This document shows positions 28,457 through 37,016 of a DNA stretch of 64,000 nt, in pieces. The notes beneath the pieces are model-generated. The model worked only from the letters and a program-made list of their open reading frames with translations. It did no database searches and was not told the origin of the DNA. How positions within the stretch are numbered: position 1 is the first letter of the stretch; each line of letters opens with the position of its first letter. The stretch lies in NCBI RefSeq assembly GCF_017798165.1, contig NZ_CP059068.1, forward strand, positions 4,216,001-4,280,000, read 5' to 3'. Both the position numbers and the translations under genes were made by a program. Source of the stretch: Rhodoferax sp. AJA081-3. Its GTDB lineage: Bacteria; Pseudomonadota; Gammaproteobacteria; Burkholderiales; Burkholderiaceae_C.

Positions 28457-29825
28457 AGCACAGCAGTTTTTCGCACCCCAGGCCTGGATGCAGGGTGCAT
28501 GGGCCTATGACGTTTTGTTGGGGGTGGGGGCAGACGGCTGCTGGAGCGAGGTGCAGACCCATGCAACCGTGCAACAACAAGCGGGCGCCACTCGCTTGGG
28601 CGGTCCGGTGTTGCCGGGCGTGGTCAATGCCCACAGCCATGCCTTCCAGCGCGCCATCACCGGCCTGACCGAGCGGCGCAGCAGCGGTGCTGGTGCAAGC
28701 GATGACTTCTGGAGCTGGCGCGACCGCATGTATTCGGCCGCCAACCGCATCACGCCCGACCAGCTGGAAGCCATTGCCAGCCAGCTGTATGCCGAACTGC
28801 TGGCCGGTGGTTATACGCAGGTTTGCGAATTCCATTACCTGCACAACGGGTTGGACGGTGCGCCCTATGCCAATGCTGCCGAGATGTCACTCGCCTTGGT
28901 GCGCGCGGCCCAGCGCACCGGCATGGGCCTGACGCTGCTACCCACGCTGTACATGCGCTCGGGCTTCACGGCCAACGGGCTGCGCGAAGACCAGCGCCGC
29001 TTTGTGTCCACACCCGAGAGCATTGGGCGGGTTATCGAAGCCGTGCAGGCACAGACACAAGGCGATACGCGCATCAACGTGGGTGTGGCCATCCACTCGC
29101 TACGCGCAGTCAGCCCCCAGGCGCTGATGGAGCTGGCTGCCTATGCGAAGCAGGGTGGCCTGCCGGTGCACATCCACATTGCTGAACAAACGCAGGAAGT
29201 CGACGACTGCCTGGCCCAGACCGGTCAGCGCCCGATTGAATGGCTGCTGAACCATGTCGAGGTGGATGCCCGCTGGAACCTGGTTCACGCCACCCACACC
29301 ACGCCCCATGAACTGGCCGGCGTGCAGGCACGCGGTGCATCCATCGTCATCTGCCCTGCCACCGAGGCCAACCTCGGGGACGGCGTGTTTGACCTGCCGG
29401 GTTATGCCGCGGTGCGCGGAACCTGGTCCATAGGCTCGGACAGCCACGTCACCCGCCGCTGGAGCGAAGAGTTGCGCCTGCTGGAGTATTCGCAGCGCCT
29501 GACCCAACGCAAACGCAATGTGGCCGCCCAGACCCTGGGGCCATTGAGCAGCGCTGCTGCCTTGCTGGATGCTGCCATGGCCGGCGGTCACAACGCCACC
29601 GGCTTGGCATTGGGTGGCATTGCATTGGGCCAGCGTGCAGACTTCTGCGTGCTGGATACGCTGGCGCCGTCGCTGCTGGGCGTGCCCGCCGACCATATGC
29701 TGGACGCCCTGGTGTTCTCCAGCCCGGATGCGCGGTTTGCCGCTGTGTACGTGGCGGGGCAACCGGTACAGATGCTCAGTGACCCCGGGTTTGTAACGGC
29801 CATGCACGCCTTGTGGGGCCGGTAG
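28446..29825 (+). CDS. hutF: Formimidoylglutamate deiminase
   Basis: Fourth pathway step: it deaminates N-formimidoylglutamate to N-formylglutamate and ammonia. The 459-residue amidohydrolase has [18 protein letters not shown] (His63, His65), [11 protein letters not shown], the metal/substrate block [23 protein letters not shown] and the catalytic aspartate in [20 protein letters not shown] took the ATG at 28446; an in-frame TTG at 28425 is also possible. It overlaps hutG by 11 bp and ends the rightward hut operon. Confidence 0.95.
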   Translation: MKSEAQQFFAPQAWMQGAWAYDVLLGVGADGCWSEVQTHATVQQQAGATRLGGPVLPGVVNAHSHAFQRAITGLTERRSSGAGASDDFWSWRDRMYSAANRITPDQLEAIASQLYAELLAGGYTQVCEFHYLHNGLDGAPYANAAEMSLALVRAAQRTGMGLTLLPTLYMRSGFTANGLREDQRRFVSTPESIGRVIEAVQAQTQGDTRINVGVAIHSLRAVSPQALMELAAYAKQGGLPVHIHIAEQTQEVDDCLAQTGQRPIEWLLNHVEVDARWNLVHATHTTPHELAGVQARGASIVICPATEANLGDGVFDLPGYAAVRGTWSIGSDSHVTRRWSEELRLLEYSQRLTQRKRNVAAQTLGPLSSAAALLDAAMAGGHNATGLALGGIALGQRADFCVLDTLAPSLLGVPADHMLDALVFSSPDARFAAVYVAGQPVQMLSDPGFVTAMHALWGR

Positions 29826-29865
29826 TCGACAAGGACTTGGCCAGTCGGTGGACAATACGCGTCTT

Positions 29866-30120
29866 ATGACGACGCCAACGCCTTCTCAACCCCACAACCC
29901 CCTGCACGGCAAGACGCTGGAAGCCATCGTCACCGAGCTGGCCGAGTACTACGGCTGGGAAGGCCTGGGTGAACGCATACCCGTGCGCTGCTTCACGTTT
30001 GAGCCCAGCGTCAACTCCAGCCTGAAATTTCTGCGCAAGACGCCGTGGGCGCGTGAGAAGGTTGAAGGCTTATACCTCTTCATGCTGCGCGAAATCCGCC
30101 GCCAGGGTGGTGTCCAATAG
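29866..30120 (+). CDS. VF530 family small DNA-binding-like protein
   Basis: An 84-residue protein of the VF530 (DUF2132) family. The whole family pattern is visible: [55 protein letters not shown] and LYLFMLRE. The fold resembles HU-like DNA-binding domains, but no function is proven. The ATG at 29866 is preferred; an in-frame GTG at 29848 is possible. slyX starts 4 bp downstream, so they are likely co-transcribed. Confidence 0.9.
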   Translation: MTTPTPSQPHNPLHGKTLEAIVTELAEYYGWEGLGERIPVRCFTFEPSVNSSLKFLRKTPWAREKVEGLYLFMLREIRRQGGVQ

Positions 30121-30124
30121 CGTG

Positions 30125-30352
30125 ATGGAACAACACCTGCCCTCTGACACCACCGACCAACGCCTGACCGATCTGGAAATCAAGGCCAGTTTTGCCGAAG
30201 ACCTGCTGGACCAGCTCAACCAGGTCATCGTGCGCCAGCAGCAGGAGATTGATCTGCTGATGCGCGAAGTGCGCCAGTTGCGCCTGCAAATGCCCGAAGG
30301 CGCTGGCCCGGCGCAAAGCCGGGCCAGCGAAGAATTACCGCCGCACTACTGA
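30125..30352 (+). CDS. slyX: SlyX family protein
   Basis: A 75-residue coiled-coil protein. The heptad-rich part (RLTDLEIKASFAEDLLDQLNQVI, then QQQEIDLLMREVRQL) and a C-terminal PPHY are typical of SlyX, whose function is unknown. The start could also be the GTG one codon upstream. A strong stem-loop lies in its last third. It follows the VF530 gene by 4 bp. Confidence 0.88.
   Translation: MEQHLPSDTTDQRLTDLEIKASFAEDLLDQLNQVIVRQQQEIDLLMREVRQLRLQMPEGAGPAQSRASEELPPHY
30302..30328. other. Perfect 11-bp GC stem-loop inside the end of slyX
   Basis: GCTGGCCCGGC, loop GCAAA, GCCGGGCCAGC forms a perfect 11-bp stem. No T-run follows, so it is not a standard intrinsic terminator. It may stabilise the 3' end of the VF530-slyX transcript or slow transcription from the convergent gene at 30366-31034. 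Confidence 0.6.
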
Positions 30353-30365
30353 TGGCATCCGGGGA

Positions 30366-31034
30366 TTACATGCGGGCCACGGTGCTGCCGGTGTTGCGCA
30401 CCTTGTCACCCACCTGGAAGCCCGGGTCGTTCGTGAAATCAAAGCTGGCCTTGCTCTCGTTGGCATAGATCACGGTGACGGTCCACACCTTGTGGGTCTT
30501 GATCTTTTCTTCAATCATCTTGCCGGCATAGGCGCCGCCTGCGGCACCGGCCAGCGTGGCCAGGTCCTTGCCCAGGCCACCGCCCACCTGGTTGCCCAGC
30601 ACGGCGCCCAATGCACCACCGGCCAGCACACCCACGGCGCTGTATTCACCGGCCTTTTCGGTCACGGTAATGGACAACACACGGCCGCATTCCGCACAGG
30701 CGGGTGCTGTTGCCTGTGCCGCTGTGGCGGCAGGTGCTGCTGGTGTGGCTGCAACCGGGGCCGGGGCTGTCGCCGGTGTAGCCGCAGCCTTGGCCTTGGC
30801 CGCTGCCAGGGCCTGGTCGTATTCGGCCTTGGCGTCACGGCGGCACTGCAGGCGGGCGTTGGACGAGGTTTCATCGTTGCACAGCTTCTTGTCGCTGTCG
30901 TAGCGGGCCAATGCGGCCTTGTTGTCGGCGGCAAGCTGGGTGCTGGCGGGGGTAGCGGGGGTAGAGGCCCATGCGGCGCTTGTCTGTGTCGCCACGGCCA
31001 ATGTGATGGCCAGGTGCAGGATGTGTTTGTTCAT
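30366..31034 (-). CDS. Exported glycine-zipper (SlyB/17-kDa antigen-like) protein
   Basis: A 222-residue protein with a signal peptide (ITLAVATQTSAAWA, cleavage near residue 24). The middle is rich in Ala, Pro and Thr (about 70-115), likely a flexible linker. The C-terminal third has the glycine-zipper 2TM motif (VGVLAGGALGAVLGNQVGGG, then GKDLATLAGAAGGAYAGKMIEE), as in outer-membrane SlyB/PcpY proteins. Two cysteine pairs are present (CNDE..LQC and CAEC). No lipobox is evident. It is convergent with slyX and divergent from dnaE2. A role in envelope stability is inferred only. Confidence 0.8.
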   Translation of the reverse strand: MNKHILHLAITLAVATQTSAAWASTPATPASTQLAADNKAALARYDSDKKLCNDETSSNARLQCRRDAKAEYDQALAAAKAKAAATPATAPAPVAATPAAPAATAAQATAPACAECGRVLSITVTEKAGEYSAVGVLAGGALGAVLGNQVGGGLGKDLATLAGAAGGAYAGKMIEEKIKTHKVWTVTVIYANESKASFDFTNDPGFQVGDKVRNTGSTVARM

Positions 31035-31095
31035 GACGGGGGCACGTTGAAGTGGTGGAAAGTTGCACTATAGGCGAGCAGGTTGACGATTGTTA

Positions 31096-31115
31096 TACTG
31101 TACAAATAAACAGTA
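31096..31115 (+). promoter_or_regulatory. LexA (SOS) box upstream of dnaE2
   Basis: CTG at 31098-31100 and CAG at 31111-31113 are ten bases apart, flanked by TA and TA as in the full palindromic consensus. The site ends 6 bp before the dnaE2 ATG. A TTGACG that could serve as a -35 element lies at 31083-31088. No Shine-Dalgarno sequence is visible, so a leaderless or very short leader is possible. Confidence 0.9.
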
Positions 31116-31121
31116 TTTACC

Positions 31122-34100
31122 ATGCAACCCTACCTACCGCTCGCCTATGCCGAGCTGCACTGCCTGAGCAGTTTCAGCTTCCAGCGCGGCGCGTCCCAGC
31201 CCGAAGAACTGGTGCAACGGGCTGCGGCCCTGGGTTATAGCGCACTGGCCATTACCGACGAATGCTCGGTGGCGGGCGTGGTGCGGGCGCATGTTGCGCT
31301 GCGCGAGCTGAATGCGGATGTGAAAGGGAATCTGAAGCTGCTGCTGGGCGCCGAGTTCTCCGTGGCTCTGGGACCCGGCCTGGACTTCACCGCGGTGGTG
31401 CTGGTGCACAACCTGCAGGGCTGGGGCAATCTGTGCCAGTTCATCACGGTGGCGCGCCGGGCCGCGCCCAAGGGGCAGTACCAGGTGGGCTGGCAGGGCG
31501 CCGCCAACCAGGCCCTGTGGGCACAACTCAGCCACTGCGAGGTGTTGCTGGTCTTTCAAGATGCTATGAATATAGAAGCGGCATACTCAATATCCGCGGG
31601 GGCTAGAGGCCTATTTGGCTCAAGCCTTTGGCTGGCGGCGGCCTTCCACCTGGGGCCGGACGATGCCCTGCGGCGGGTGCGCCTGCAGCAGCTGTCCGCG
31701 CTCAGCGGTGTGCCCATCGTGGCCACGGGCGGTGTGCGCATGCACGTGCGCTCGCGCAAACCCCTGCACGATGTGATGACCGCCGTGCGCCTGGGGCAGC
31801 CGGTGGCGCAATGCGGCTTTGCGCTGCAGGCCAATGCCGAGCGGCATCTGCGTTCGTGTGCGCGGCTGGCCGCGCTCTATCCCGCCGAGTGGCTGGCCAA
31901 CACACTAGTGGTTGCGGGCAAGTGCAACTTTGACCTGATGGAGATTGCGTACCACTACCCGATGGAACCCGTTCTGCCTGGTCATACGCCGGCACAGACG
32001 CTGCGCCAATACTGCGAAGAAGGGGCACGGCAGCGCTACCCCACCGGCATGCCGCAGGACATCCGGCAGCGCGTGGAGCATGAGCTGGCGCTGATCAGTG
32101 AGCTGCGGTTCGAGATGTACTTCCTGACCGTGCACGACATCGTGCGTTTTGCGCGCAGCGTGGGCATCCTGTGCCAGGGCCGTGGCTCCGCAGCCAATTC
32201 GGTGGTGTGTTACTGCCTGCACATCACCGAGGCCAATCCGCAAGAGACGTCACTGATGTTCGAACGCTTCATCAGCCGCGAGCGCAACGAGCCGCCCGAC
32301 ATCGATGTGGACTTTGAACACCAGCGGCGCGAAGAAGTCATCCAGTACATCTACAACAAATACGGCCGGGAGCGGGCCGCGATTGCCGCCACCGTCATCA
32401 GCTACCGTCCACGCAGTGCGCTGCGCGATGTGGGCCACGCGCTGGACATCCCCGAAGCACTGATCACCGAACTGTCCAAGGAGCACCCCGGCATGTACAA
32501 CCGCGAGGTGCTGGTGGAGCGTCTGCAAAGCGCGGTGGACCAGTTGGACCCCGACTGTGTGCCGCCGCCGCTGGATCGCCTGGAGCTGTGGATGTCGCTG
32601 GCCATACAGCTGCAAGGCTTCCCGCGCCACCTGAGCCAGCATGTGGGTGGCTTTGTGCTGACACAGGGGCCGTTGACCCGGCTGGTGCCGGTGGAAAACG
32701 CCGCCATGAAGGACCGCTCCATCATCCAGTGGGACAAGGACGATTTACAAGCCGTGCGCCTGATGAAGGTGGACGTGTTGGCACTGGGCATGCTCAGCGC
32801 CATACGCCGCTGCCTGGAATTGGTGACGCAGCGGCGCCAAATGCCACGCCCCATGACTTTGCAAGACATTCCCCGCGAAGACGTCCCCACCTACGACATG
32901 ATCTGCAAGGCAGACACGGTAGGCGTATTCCAGATCGAGAGCCGGGCACAGATGAGCATGCTGCCGCGCTTGCGGCCCCGCACGTACTACGATTTGGTGG
33001 TGCAGGTGGCCATCGTGCGGCCGGGGCCGATTCAGGGCGGCATGGTGCATCCCTACCTGAAGGCTCGCAACAACCCGGAACTGGCGCAGTCCCCCTACCC
33101 AGCACTGCGCAAAGCCTTGGGCCGCACCCATGGCGTGCCCATATTTCAGGAGCAGGTGATGCAGATCGCGGTGCTGGCTGCGGACTTTACGCCGGGCGAG
33201 GCCGATGACCTGCGCCGTTCCATGGCAGCGTGGAAGCGCCATGGCAATGTGAGCCAATACCACGACAGGCTGGTCAACGGCATGCTTAAGAACGACTACC
33301 CCTTGGAGTTTGCCGAAGCCATCTTCCGCCAGATGGAAGGTTTTGGCGAATACGGTTTCCCTGAGAGCCACGCCGCCAGTTTTGCCATCCTGGTCTATTT
33401 CAGTTGCTGGTTTAAATGGCACGAGCCCGCCTGTTTTCTCGTCGCGCTGCTCAACAGCCAACCACTGGGCTTTTACGGCCCTTCCCAACTGGTGCAGGAC
33501 GCACAACGCCACGGAGTGGAGGTGCGCCCCGTGGACGTGTCGCACAGCGACTGGGATTGCACTTTGGAATGCATGGGGTCAGACCACCGCACTGCGCAGC
33601 AGGGTGTGTGCTCTGACCCCATCTGTTCATCCCCCGGCCAACCCGCCGTGCGCCTGGGCCTGCGCATGGTCAGCGGCCTGCGCAAAGACGTGGGGGAGCG
33701 CATCGCCGCCGAACGGGTGCAACACGCCTTCACCAACACCCAAGACCTGGCCCTGCGCTGTGGCTTGAACGAGCTGGACTTGAAGGCCCTGGCCAGTGCC
33801 GATGCCTTGTTATCCCTGTCGGGCCACCGCCGCCAGCAGGTGTGGGACGCATCGGCCCTCAAGCCCGCGCCAGTGTTGTTACAGGGCATCCCGATTGATG
33901 AGGACGAGCTGCTGCTGCCCGCTGCCGCCGAGGGGGAAGAAGTGGTGTTTGATTACGCCTCGGTGGGCCTGACCTTGCGCAGCCATCCGCTGGCGTTGAT
34001 GCGCGGTGAACTGGCCAAGAAAAAACTGCTGACCGCCACGCAACTGGCCACCCTGCCGCACGGCCGCCTGGTGCGTGCCTGCGGCCTGGTCACCATGCGC

Positions 34101-34358
34101 CAGCGCCCCCAGACCGCCAAGGGCGTCATCTTCATCACACTGGAGGACGAGACCGGCAGTGTGAATGTGATCGTGTGGAAGGCGGTACGCGAGCGCTTCC
34201 GCCAAGAGGTGTATCGATCCCGCCTGCTGATGGTGTACGGTGAGTGGCAGCGCGACGAAGAGAGCGGCGGCAACGTCCGCCACGTGATTGCCAAAACGCT
34301 GGTAGACCTGACACCCATGCTGGGTGATCTGGCCACAACCAGTCGGGATTTCCATTGA
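31122..34358 (+). CDS. dnaE2: Error-prone DNA polymerase DnaE2 (ImuC)
   Basis: The catalytic polymerase of the SOS mutasome, 1078 residues, of the C family. It begins with a PHP domain (YAELHCLSSFSFQRG, ALAITDE). The palm has CQGRGSAANSVVCYCL and the catalytic PPDIDVDFEH (Asp393, Asp395, Asp397). Fingers, helix-hairpin-helix and a C-terminal OB-fold (VTMRQRPQTAKGVIFITLEDE) follow. Two non-family stretches are read in frame: residues of about 148-166, from the dispersed hairpin repeat, and about 818-834, from a second palindromic element. Neither hits a catalytic motif. A LexA box overlaps the promoter, and imuA-imuB 16 kb away are the expected partners. Confidence 0.96.
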   Translation: MQPYLPLAYAELHCLSSFSFQRGASQPEELVQRAAALGYSALAITDECSVAGVVRAHVALRELNADVKGNLKLLLGAEFSVALGPGLDFTAVVLVHNLQGWGNLCQFITVARRAAPKGQYQVGWQGAANQALWAQLSHCEVLLVFQDAMNIEAAYSISAGARGLFGSSLWLAAAFHLGPDDALRRVRLQQLSALSGVPIVATGGVRMHVRSRKPLHDVMTAVRLGQPVAQCGFALQANAERHLRSCARLAALYPAEWLANTLVVAGKCNFDLMEIAYHYPMEPVLPGHTPAQTLRQYCEEGARQRYPTGMPQDIRQRVEHELALISELRFEMYFLTVHDIVRFARSVGILCQGRGSAANSVVCYCLHITEANPQETSLMFERFISRERNEPPDIDVDFEHQRREEVIQYIYNKYGRERAAIAATVISYRPRSALRDVGHALDIPEALITELSKEHPGMYNREVLVERLQSAVDQLDPDCVPPPLDRLELWMSLAIQLQGFPRHLSQHVGGFVLTQGPLTRLVPVENAAMKDRSIIQWDKDDLQAVRLMKVDVLALGMLSAIRRCLELVTQRRQMPRPMTLQDIPREDVPTYDMICKADTVGVFQIESRAQMSMLPRLRPRTYYDLVVQVAIVRPGPIQGGMVHPYLKARNNPELAQSPYPALRKALGRTHGVPIFQEQVMQIAVLAADFTPGEADDLRRSMAAWKRHGNVSQYHDRLVNGMLKNDYPLEFAEAIFRQMEGFGEYGFPESHAASFAILVYFSCWFKWHEPACFLVALLNSQPLGFYGPSQLVQDAQRHGVEVRPVDVSHSDWDCTLECMGSDHRTAQQGVCSDPICSSPGQPAVRLGLRMVSGLRKDVGERIAAERVQHAFTNTQDLALRCGLNELDLKALASADALLSLSGHRRQQVWDASALKPAPVLLQGIPIDEDELLLPAAAEGEEVVFDYASVGLTLRSHPLALMRGELAKKKLLTATQLATLPHGRLVRACGLVTMRQRPQTAKGVIFITLEDETGSVNVIVWKAVRERFRQEVYRSRLLMVYGEWQRDEESGGNVRHVIAKTLVDLTPMLGDLATTSRDFH
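31563..31617 (+). repeat. Dispersed hairpin repeat, copy 6 (inside dnaE2)
   Basis: This copy reads GCTATGAATATAG, spacer, then ATCCGCGGGGGCTAGAGGCC and ATTTGG. It is translated in frame between the PHP-domain segments CEVLLV and LWLAAAFHL of DnaE2. Confidence 0.8.
33573..33622. repeat. GGGGTCAGA inverted-repeat element inside dnaE2
   Basis: ATGGGGTCAGA (33573-33583) and TCTGACCCCAT (33612-33622) are perfect 11-bp inverted arms around a 28-nt loop containing CAGCAGGGTGTG. The element is read in frame (about residues 818-834). Arms of this sequence resemble REP-type palindromes mobilised by RAYT transposases in other proteobacteria; no such transposase is in the window. Confidence 0.7.
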
Positions 34359-34542
34359 CCGGCCGATGCCTTGGTAGTAACCCGCATGCTGAAGCCGGTT
34401 CACAGTCTCGTAGGCGACAAAGGGCAAGAATCCTGACCCAAAAGCCAGCTTCCTTTACAGGCTGCTGACAGCAAAAACTGCTACTGTTGTCTCCACCACA
34501 ACAGCATGGAAGAAGGCCACACGGCCGAGCTCCCTTTACGCA

Positions 34543-35340
34543 ATGGCAACCCAGACCCACAGCAGCGCAAGTTCTTCGTCCCACCCTCCGGCGCCCAGCG
34601 CCTGGCTGATGGCCATGGAGCTCAGGGCGCCGTGGGAATTTGGCGCCGTGATTCCGGCCTGGCCGATGTTGCAGCGTGCGCCCGCAGGCGACGGGCATTC
34701 CGTGATTGTGTTCCCTGGTCTGTCGGCCAGCGACACCTCCACCTTGCCGCTGCGCGGTTATCTGAAGGGCCTGGGTTACGACGTGTCGGGCTGGAACCAG
34801 AGCCACAACTTCGGACCCCGCGCCGGTGTGCTGCAGGAAGCGCGGCGCCAGGTGCAGGCGGCCTGTGACGAGAGTGGCCGCAAGGTAAGCCTCATAGGCT
34901 GGAGTCTGGGTGGTGTGTATGCGCGAGAGTTGGCCAAGGAGCTACCGCACTGTGTGCGCAGCGTCATCACGCTGGGTACGCCGTTTTCGGGTTCGCACAA
35001 AAGCACCAATGCCTGGCGCGTTTACGAACTCACCAGTGGGCGCAAGGTGGAGCACGAAACCGAACACTTTGACTTGCCCACGGCCCCTCCTGTGCCAACC
35101 ACATCCATCTTCACCCGCACCGACGGTGTGGTGGCCTGGCAAGCCAGCCTGCAAGCGCCCTGCAAAACCAATCCGCATACCGAGAACATCGAGGTGTATG
35201 CCAGCCACATGGGCCTGGGGCTCAACCCGACGGCCTGGTGGGCGGTGGCCGACAGGCTGGCGCAAGCGCAAGGCCAATGGAGCCCTTTTGCCCGCAAAGG
35301 TGGACTCCAGGGTCTGCTGTTCCCCAACCCCCATCGCTGA
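34543..35340 (+). CDS. Alpha/beta hydrolase (lipase/PGAP1-like)
   Basis: A 265-residue predicted serine hydrolase. The nucleophile elbow is GWSLGG with Ser121, after VIVFPGLSASDTSTLPLRGYLKGLGYDV, which resembles the oxyanion region of lipases. The strand ITLGTPFSGSH and a late ASHMGLGLNP, with the likely catalytic histidine, complete the pattern. No signal peptide is seen. The ATG at 34543 is uncertain because no good ribosome binding site precedes it; Met codons near residues 23-25 are alternatives. The 184 bp between dnaE2 and this gene hold no feature I recognise. The substrate is unknown. Confidence 0.8.
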   Translation: MATQTHSSASSSSHPPAPSAWLMAMELRAPWEFGAVIPAWPMLQRAPAGDGHSVIVFPGLSASDTSTLPLRGYLKGLGYDVSGWNQSHNFGPRAGVLQEARRQVQAACDESGRKVSLIGWSLGGVYARELAKELPHCVRSVITLGTPFSGSHKSTNAWRVYELTSGRKVEHETEHFDLPTAPPVPTTSIFTRTDGVVAWQASLQAPCKTNPHTENIEVYASHMGLGLNPTAWWAVADRLAQAQGQWSPFARKGGLQGLLFPNPHR

Positions 35341-35351
35341 GCGCTCGGGGG

Positions 35352-35975
35352 TCAGCTTGCCGCCCAGGCTTGGGTGGCCGTCAGCAGTGCACACACCATC
35401 AGCATGGAGCCCATGGCCCGTGCCATCACCCGTTGGCGTGCCTGCAAAAAGGCGCGGGAGCGCAAGGCCAGTGTCGCCACGGTGCCGTAGACGGCTATCT
35501 GCGTGCCGACGGTGATCAGGCACAGGGCCAGTGTCTGCGCCAGCAACGAGCGTGTGTCGGCCCGCACAAAAGCAGGAAACAGCGCCAGCGTAAACGCATA
35601 GGCCTTGGGGTTGAGCAGGCAGGTGGTGACCGCCTGGCGGTAGATGGTGGAAGCAGACAGCGGCGCCACATCGGTTTGCGCAGGCGCGGCCGAGTCGGCA
35701 CTGCGATAAATTCCCCACCCGACCCACAGCAGGTACAGCGTGCCGATGACCAGCATGACCCGAAACAGCTGGGGGAACAACACCATCAACGCAGCCATGC
35801 CGGTTGCCCCCACGATGACATGGATGGCACCCCCGGTTGCAATGCCCAGCACCGAGCTGACGGCACCCCCACGCCCGGCCCCCAGGCTGCTGGCCATCAC
35901 AAAGGCCATGTCCATGCCGGGTAACAAGATGACGGCGAGAACCGCCAGGAAGTAGAGCCAGAGATCGGGTGCCAT
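35352..35975 (-). CDS. LysE family amino-acid exporter
   Basis: A 207-residue inner-membrane exporter with about six helices. LLPGMDMAFVMASSLGAGRGGAVSSVLGIATG is the conserved N-terminal block of LysE/RhtB proteins, and LLNPKAYAFTLALFPAFV is the second. The start ATG at 35975 fits the family; the frame is open much further upstream, which is not coding. It is divergent from a WYL-domain regulator, with a 7-bp inverted repeat between them. It likely exports an amino acid that this regulator senses indirectly; the substrate is unknown. Confidence 0.9.
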   Translation of the reverse strand: MAPDLWLYFLAVLAVILLPGMDMAFVMASSLGAGRGGAVSSVLGIATGGAIHVIVGATGMAALMVLFPQLFRVMLVIGTLYLLWVGWGIYRSADSAAPAQTDVAPLSASTIYRQAVTTCLLNPKAYAFTLALFPAFVRADTRSLLAQTLALCLITVGTQIAVYGTVATLALRSRAFLQARQRVMARAMGSMLMVCALLTATQAWAAS

Positions 35976-36021
35976 GGTGTGTACCTTTTGCAGAGTGTTG
36001 AGTGGCTGCAGTCTAGGAGTC

Positions 36022-36046
36022 ATATAGGTCGTTCTATGTCCTATAT
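36022..36046. promoter_or_regulatory. Predicted operator between the lysE-like and WYL regulator genes
   Basis: ATATAGG and CCTATAT form perfect 7-bp inverted arms separated by 11 bp. The site lies 47 bp from the exporter start and 10 bp before the regulator ATG at 36057, a suitable position for autoregulation and control of the exporter. Confidence 0.5.
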
Positions 36047-36056
36047 CGGGCGTACG

Positions 36057-37016
36057 ATGGACCCCATGGAAAAACCCCTGCAACGTGTGCTGGCCGCGCT
36101 GGAGCTGCTGCAATCCCACTCCAGCCTCAGCGGTGCACAACTCGCTGAGTTAATCGGCGTGGACCGCCGCACCGTGCGGCGCTACATCGTCGAGCTGGAA
36201 AACTTTGGTGTGCCGATACGCAGCACGCGTGGGCGTGATGGCCATTACGCGCTGATGCCTGGCTACAAGCTGCCACCCATGATGTTCAGCAATGACGAAA
36301 CGCTGGCCTTGTCGGTGGGCTTGCGCGTGGCGCGTGATCTGGGCCTGGGTGACATGGCGCCAGCGGTAGCTAGCGCGCAGGCCAAGCTGGACCGTGTGAT
36401 GCCTGCCCAACTGCGGCGCAAAATTGGCGACCTCAATGCTGTGATGGCGCTGGACCTGGCCCCACCCCGGGCGCACAGTGGCAGTGAATTTTTTGCCGAG
36501 GTGACGCGTTGCGCCAGCGCCGGGCAAACCCTGCGGATGCACTACTGCGCACTGGATGGCAGCGTGACCGAACGCGAGATCGACCCCTATGGCATGGGTT
36601 ACCTCAACGGCGCCTGGTATGTGGTGGGCCACTGCCACCTGCGCCGTGGCCTGCGCTCGTTCCGGCTGGACCGGATACAGGCTGTGCAGTCTTGCCCCAA
36701 ATCCTTTGGGGTGCCGGTAGGCTTCAACGTGTTGGAGTACCTGCGGGAATCGATTGCGGCCCTAGAGCGCACACATGCTGTGGTGGTGCATTTCCCACAG
36801 GCCGAGATGGCGGTGGTGCGGCGTGCTATCCCGTCGAGCATCGGCAAGCTCACGCAGAAGCGGGGCCACATCCGGCTGGACGCGCAGGCCGATGACCTGG
36901 ACTGGTTTGCGCGTGAGCTGGCGCGTTTGAATCTGGCGTTCGACATTGTTCAACCCAAGGCGCTAAAACGCGCACTGGTAGCGCATGTGCAACGCCTCTT
37001 ACAGGGCCACGGGTAA
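36057..37016 (+). CDS. HTH-WYL (YafY-type) transcriptional regulator
   Basis: A 319-residue regulator with an N-terminal helix-turn-helix (LQRVLAALELLQSHSSLSGAQLAELIGVDRRTVRRYIVELE) and a wing ending in RGRDGHYALMPGYKLPPMMF. The central WYL domain reads AGQTLRMHYCALDGSVTEREIDPYGMGYLNGAWYVVGHCH, where the family WYL is replaced by the related WYV. A C-terminal extension domain follows. WYL domains bind nucleotides or nucleic acid ends. I start it at 36057 (MDPMEKPLQ) because the upstream ATG at 36036 would place the palindrome inside the gene. The last 18 bp overlap the convergent mdtH-like gene. Confidence 0.88.
   Translation: MDPMEKPLQRVLAALELLQSHSSLSGAQLAELIGVDRRTVRRYIVELENFGVPIRSTRGRDGHYALMPGYKLPPMMFSNDETLALSVGLRVARDLGLGDMAPAVASAQAKLDRVMPAQLRRKIGDLNAVMALDLAPPRAHSGSEFFAEVTRCASAGQTLRMHYCALDGSVTEREIDPYGMGYLNGAWYVVGHCHLRRGLRSFRLDRIQAVQSCPKSFGVPVGFNVLEYLRESIAALERTHAVVVHFPQAEMAVVRRAIPSSIGKLTQKRGHIRLDAQADDLDWFARELARLNLAFDIVQPKALKRALVAHVQRLLQGHG

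Noticed and set aside
16239..29825. Hut locus as a genomic island
   Set aside because: No integrase, tRNA junction or direct repeats are seen, and base composition matches the surroundings.
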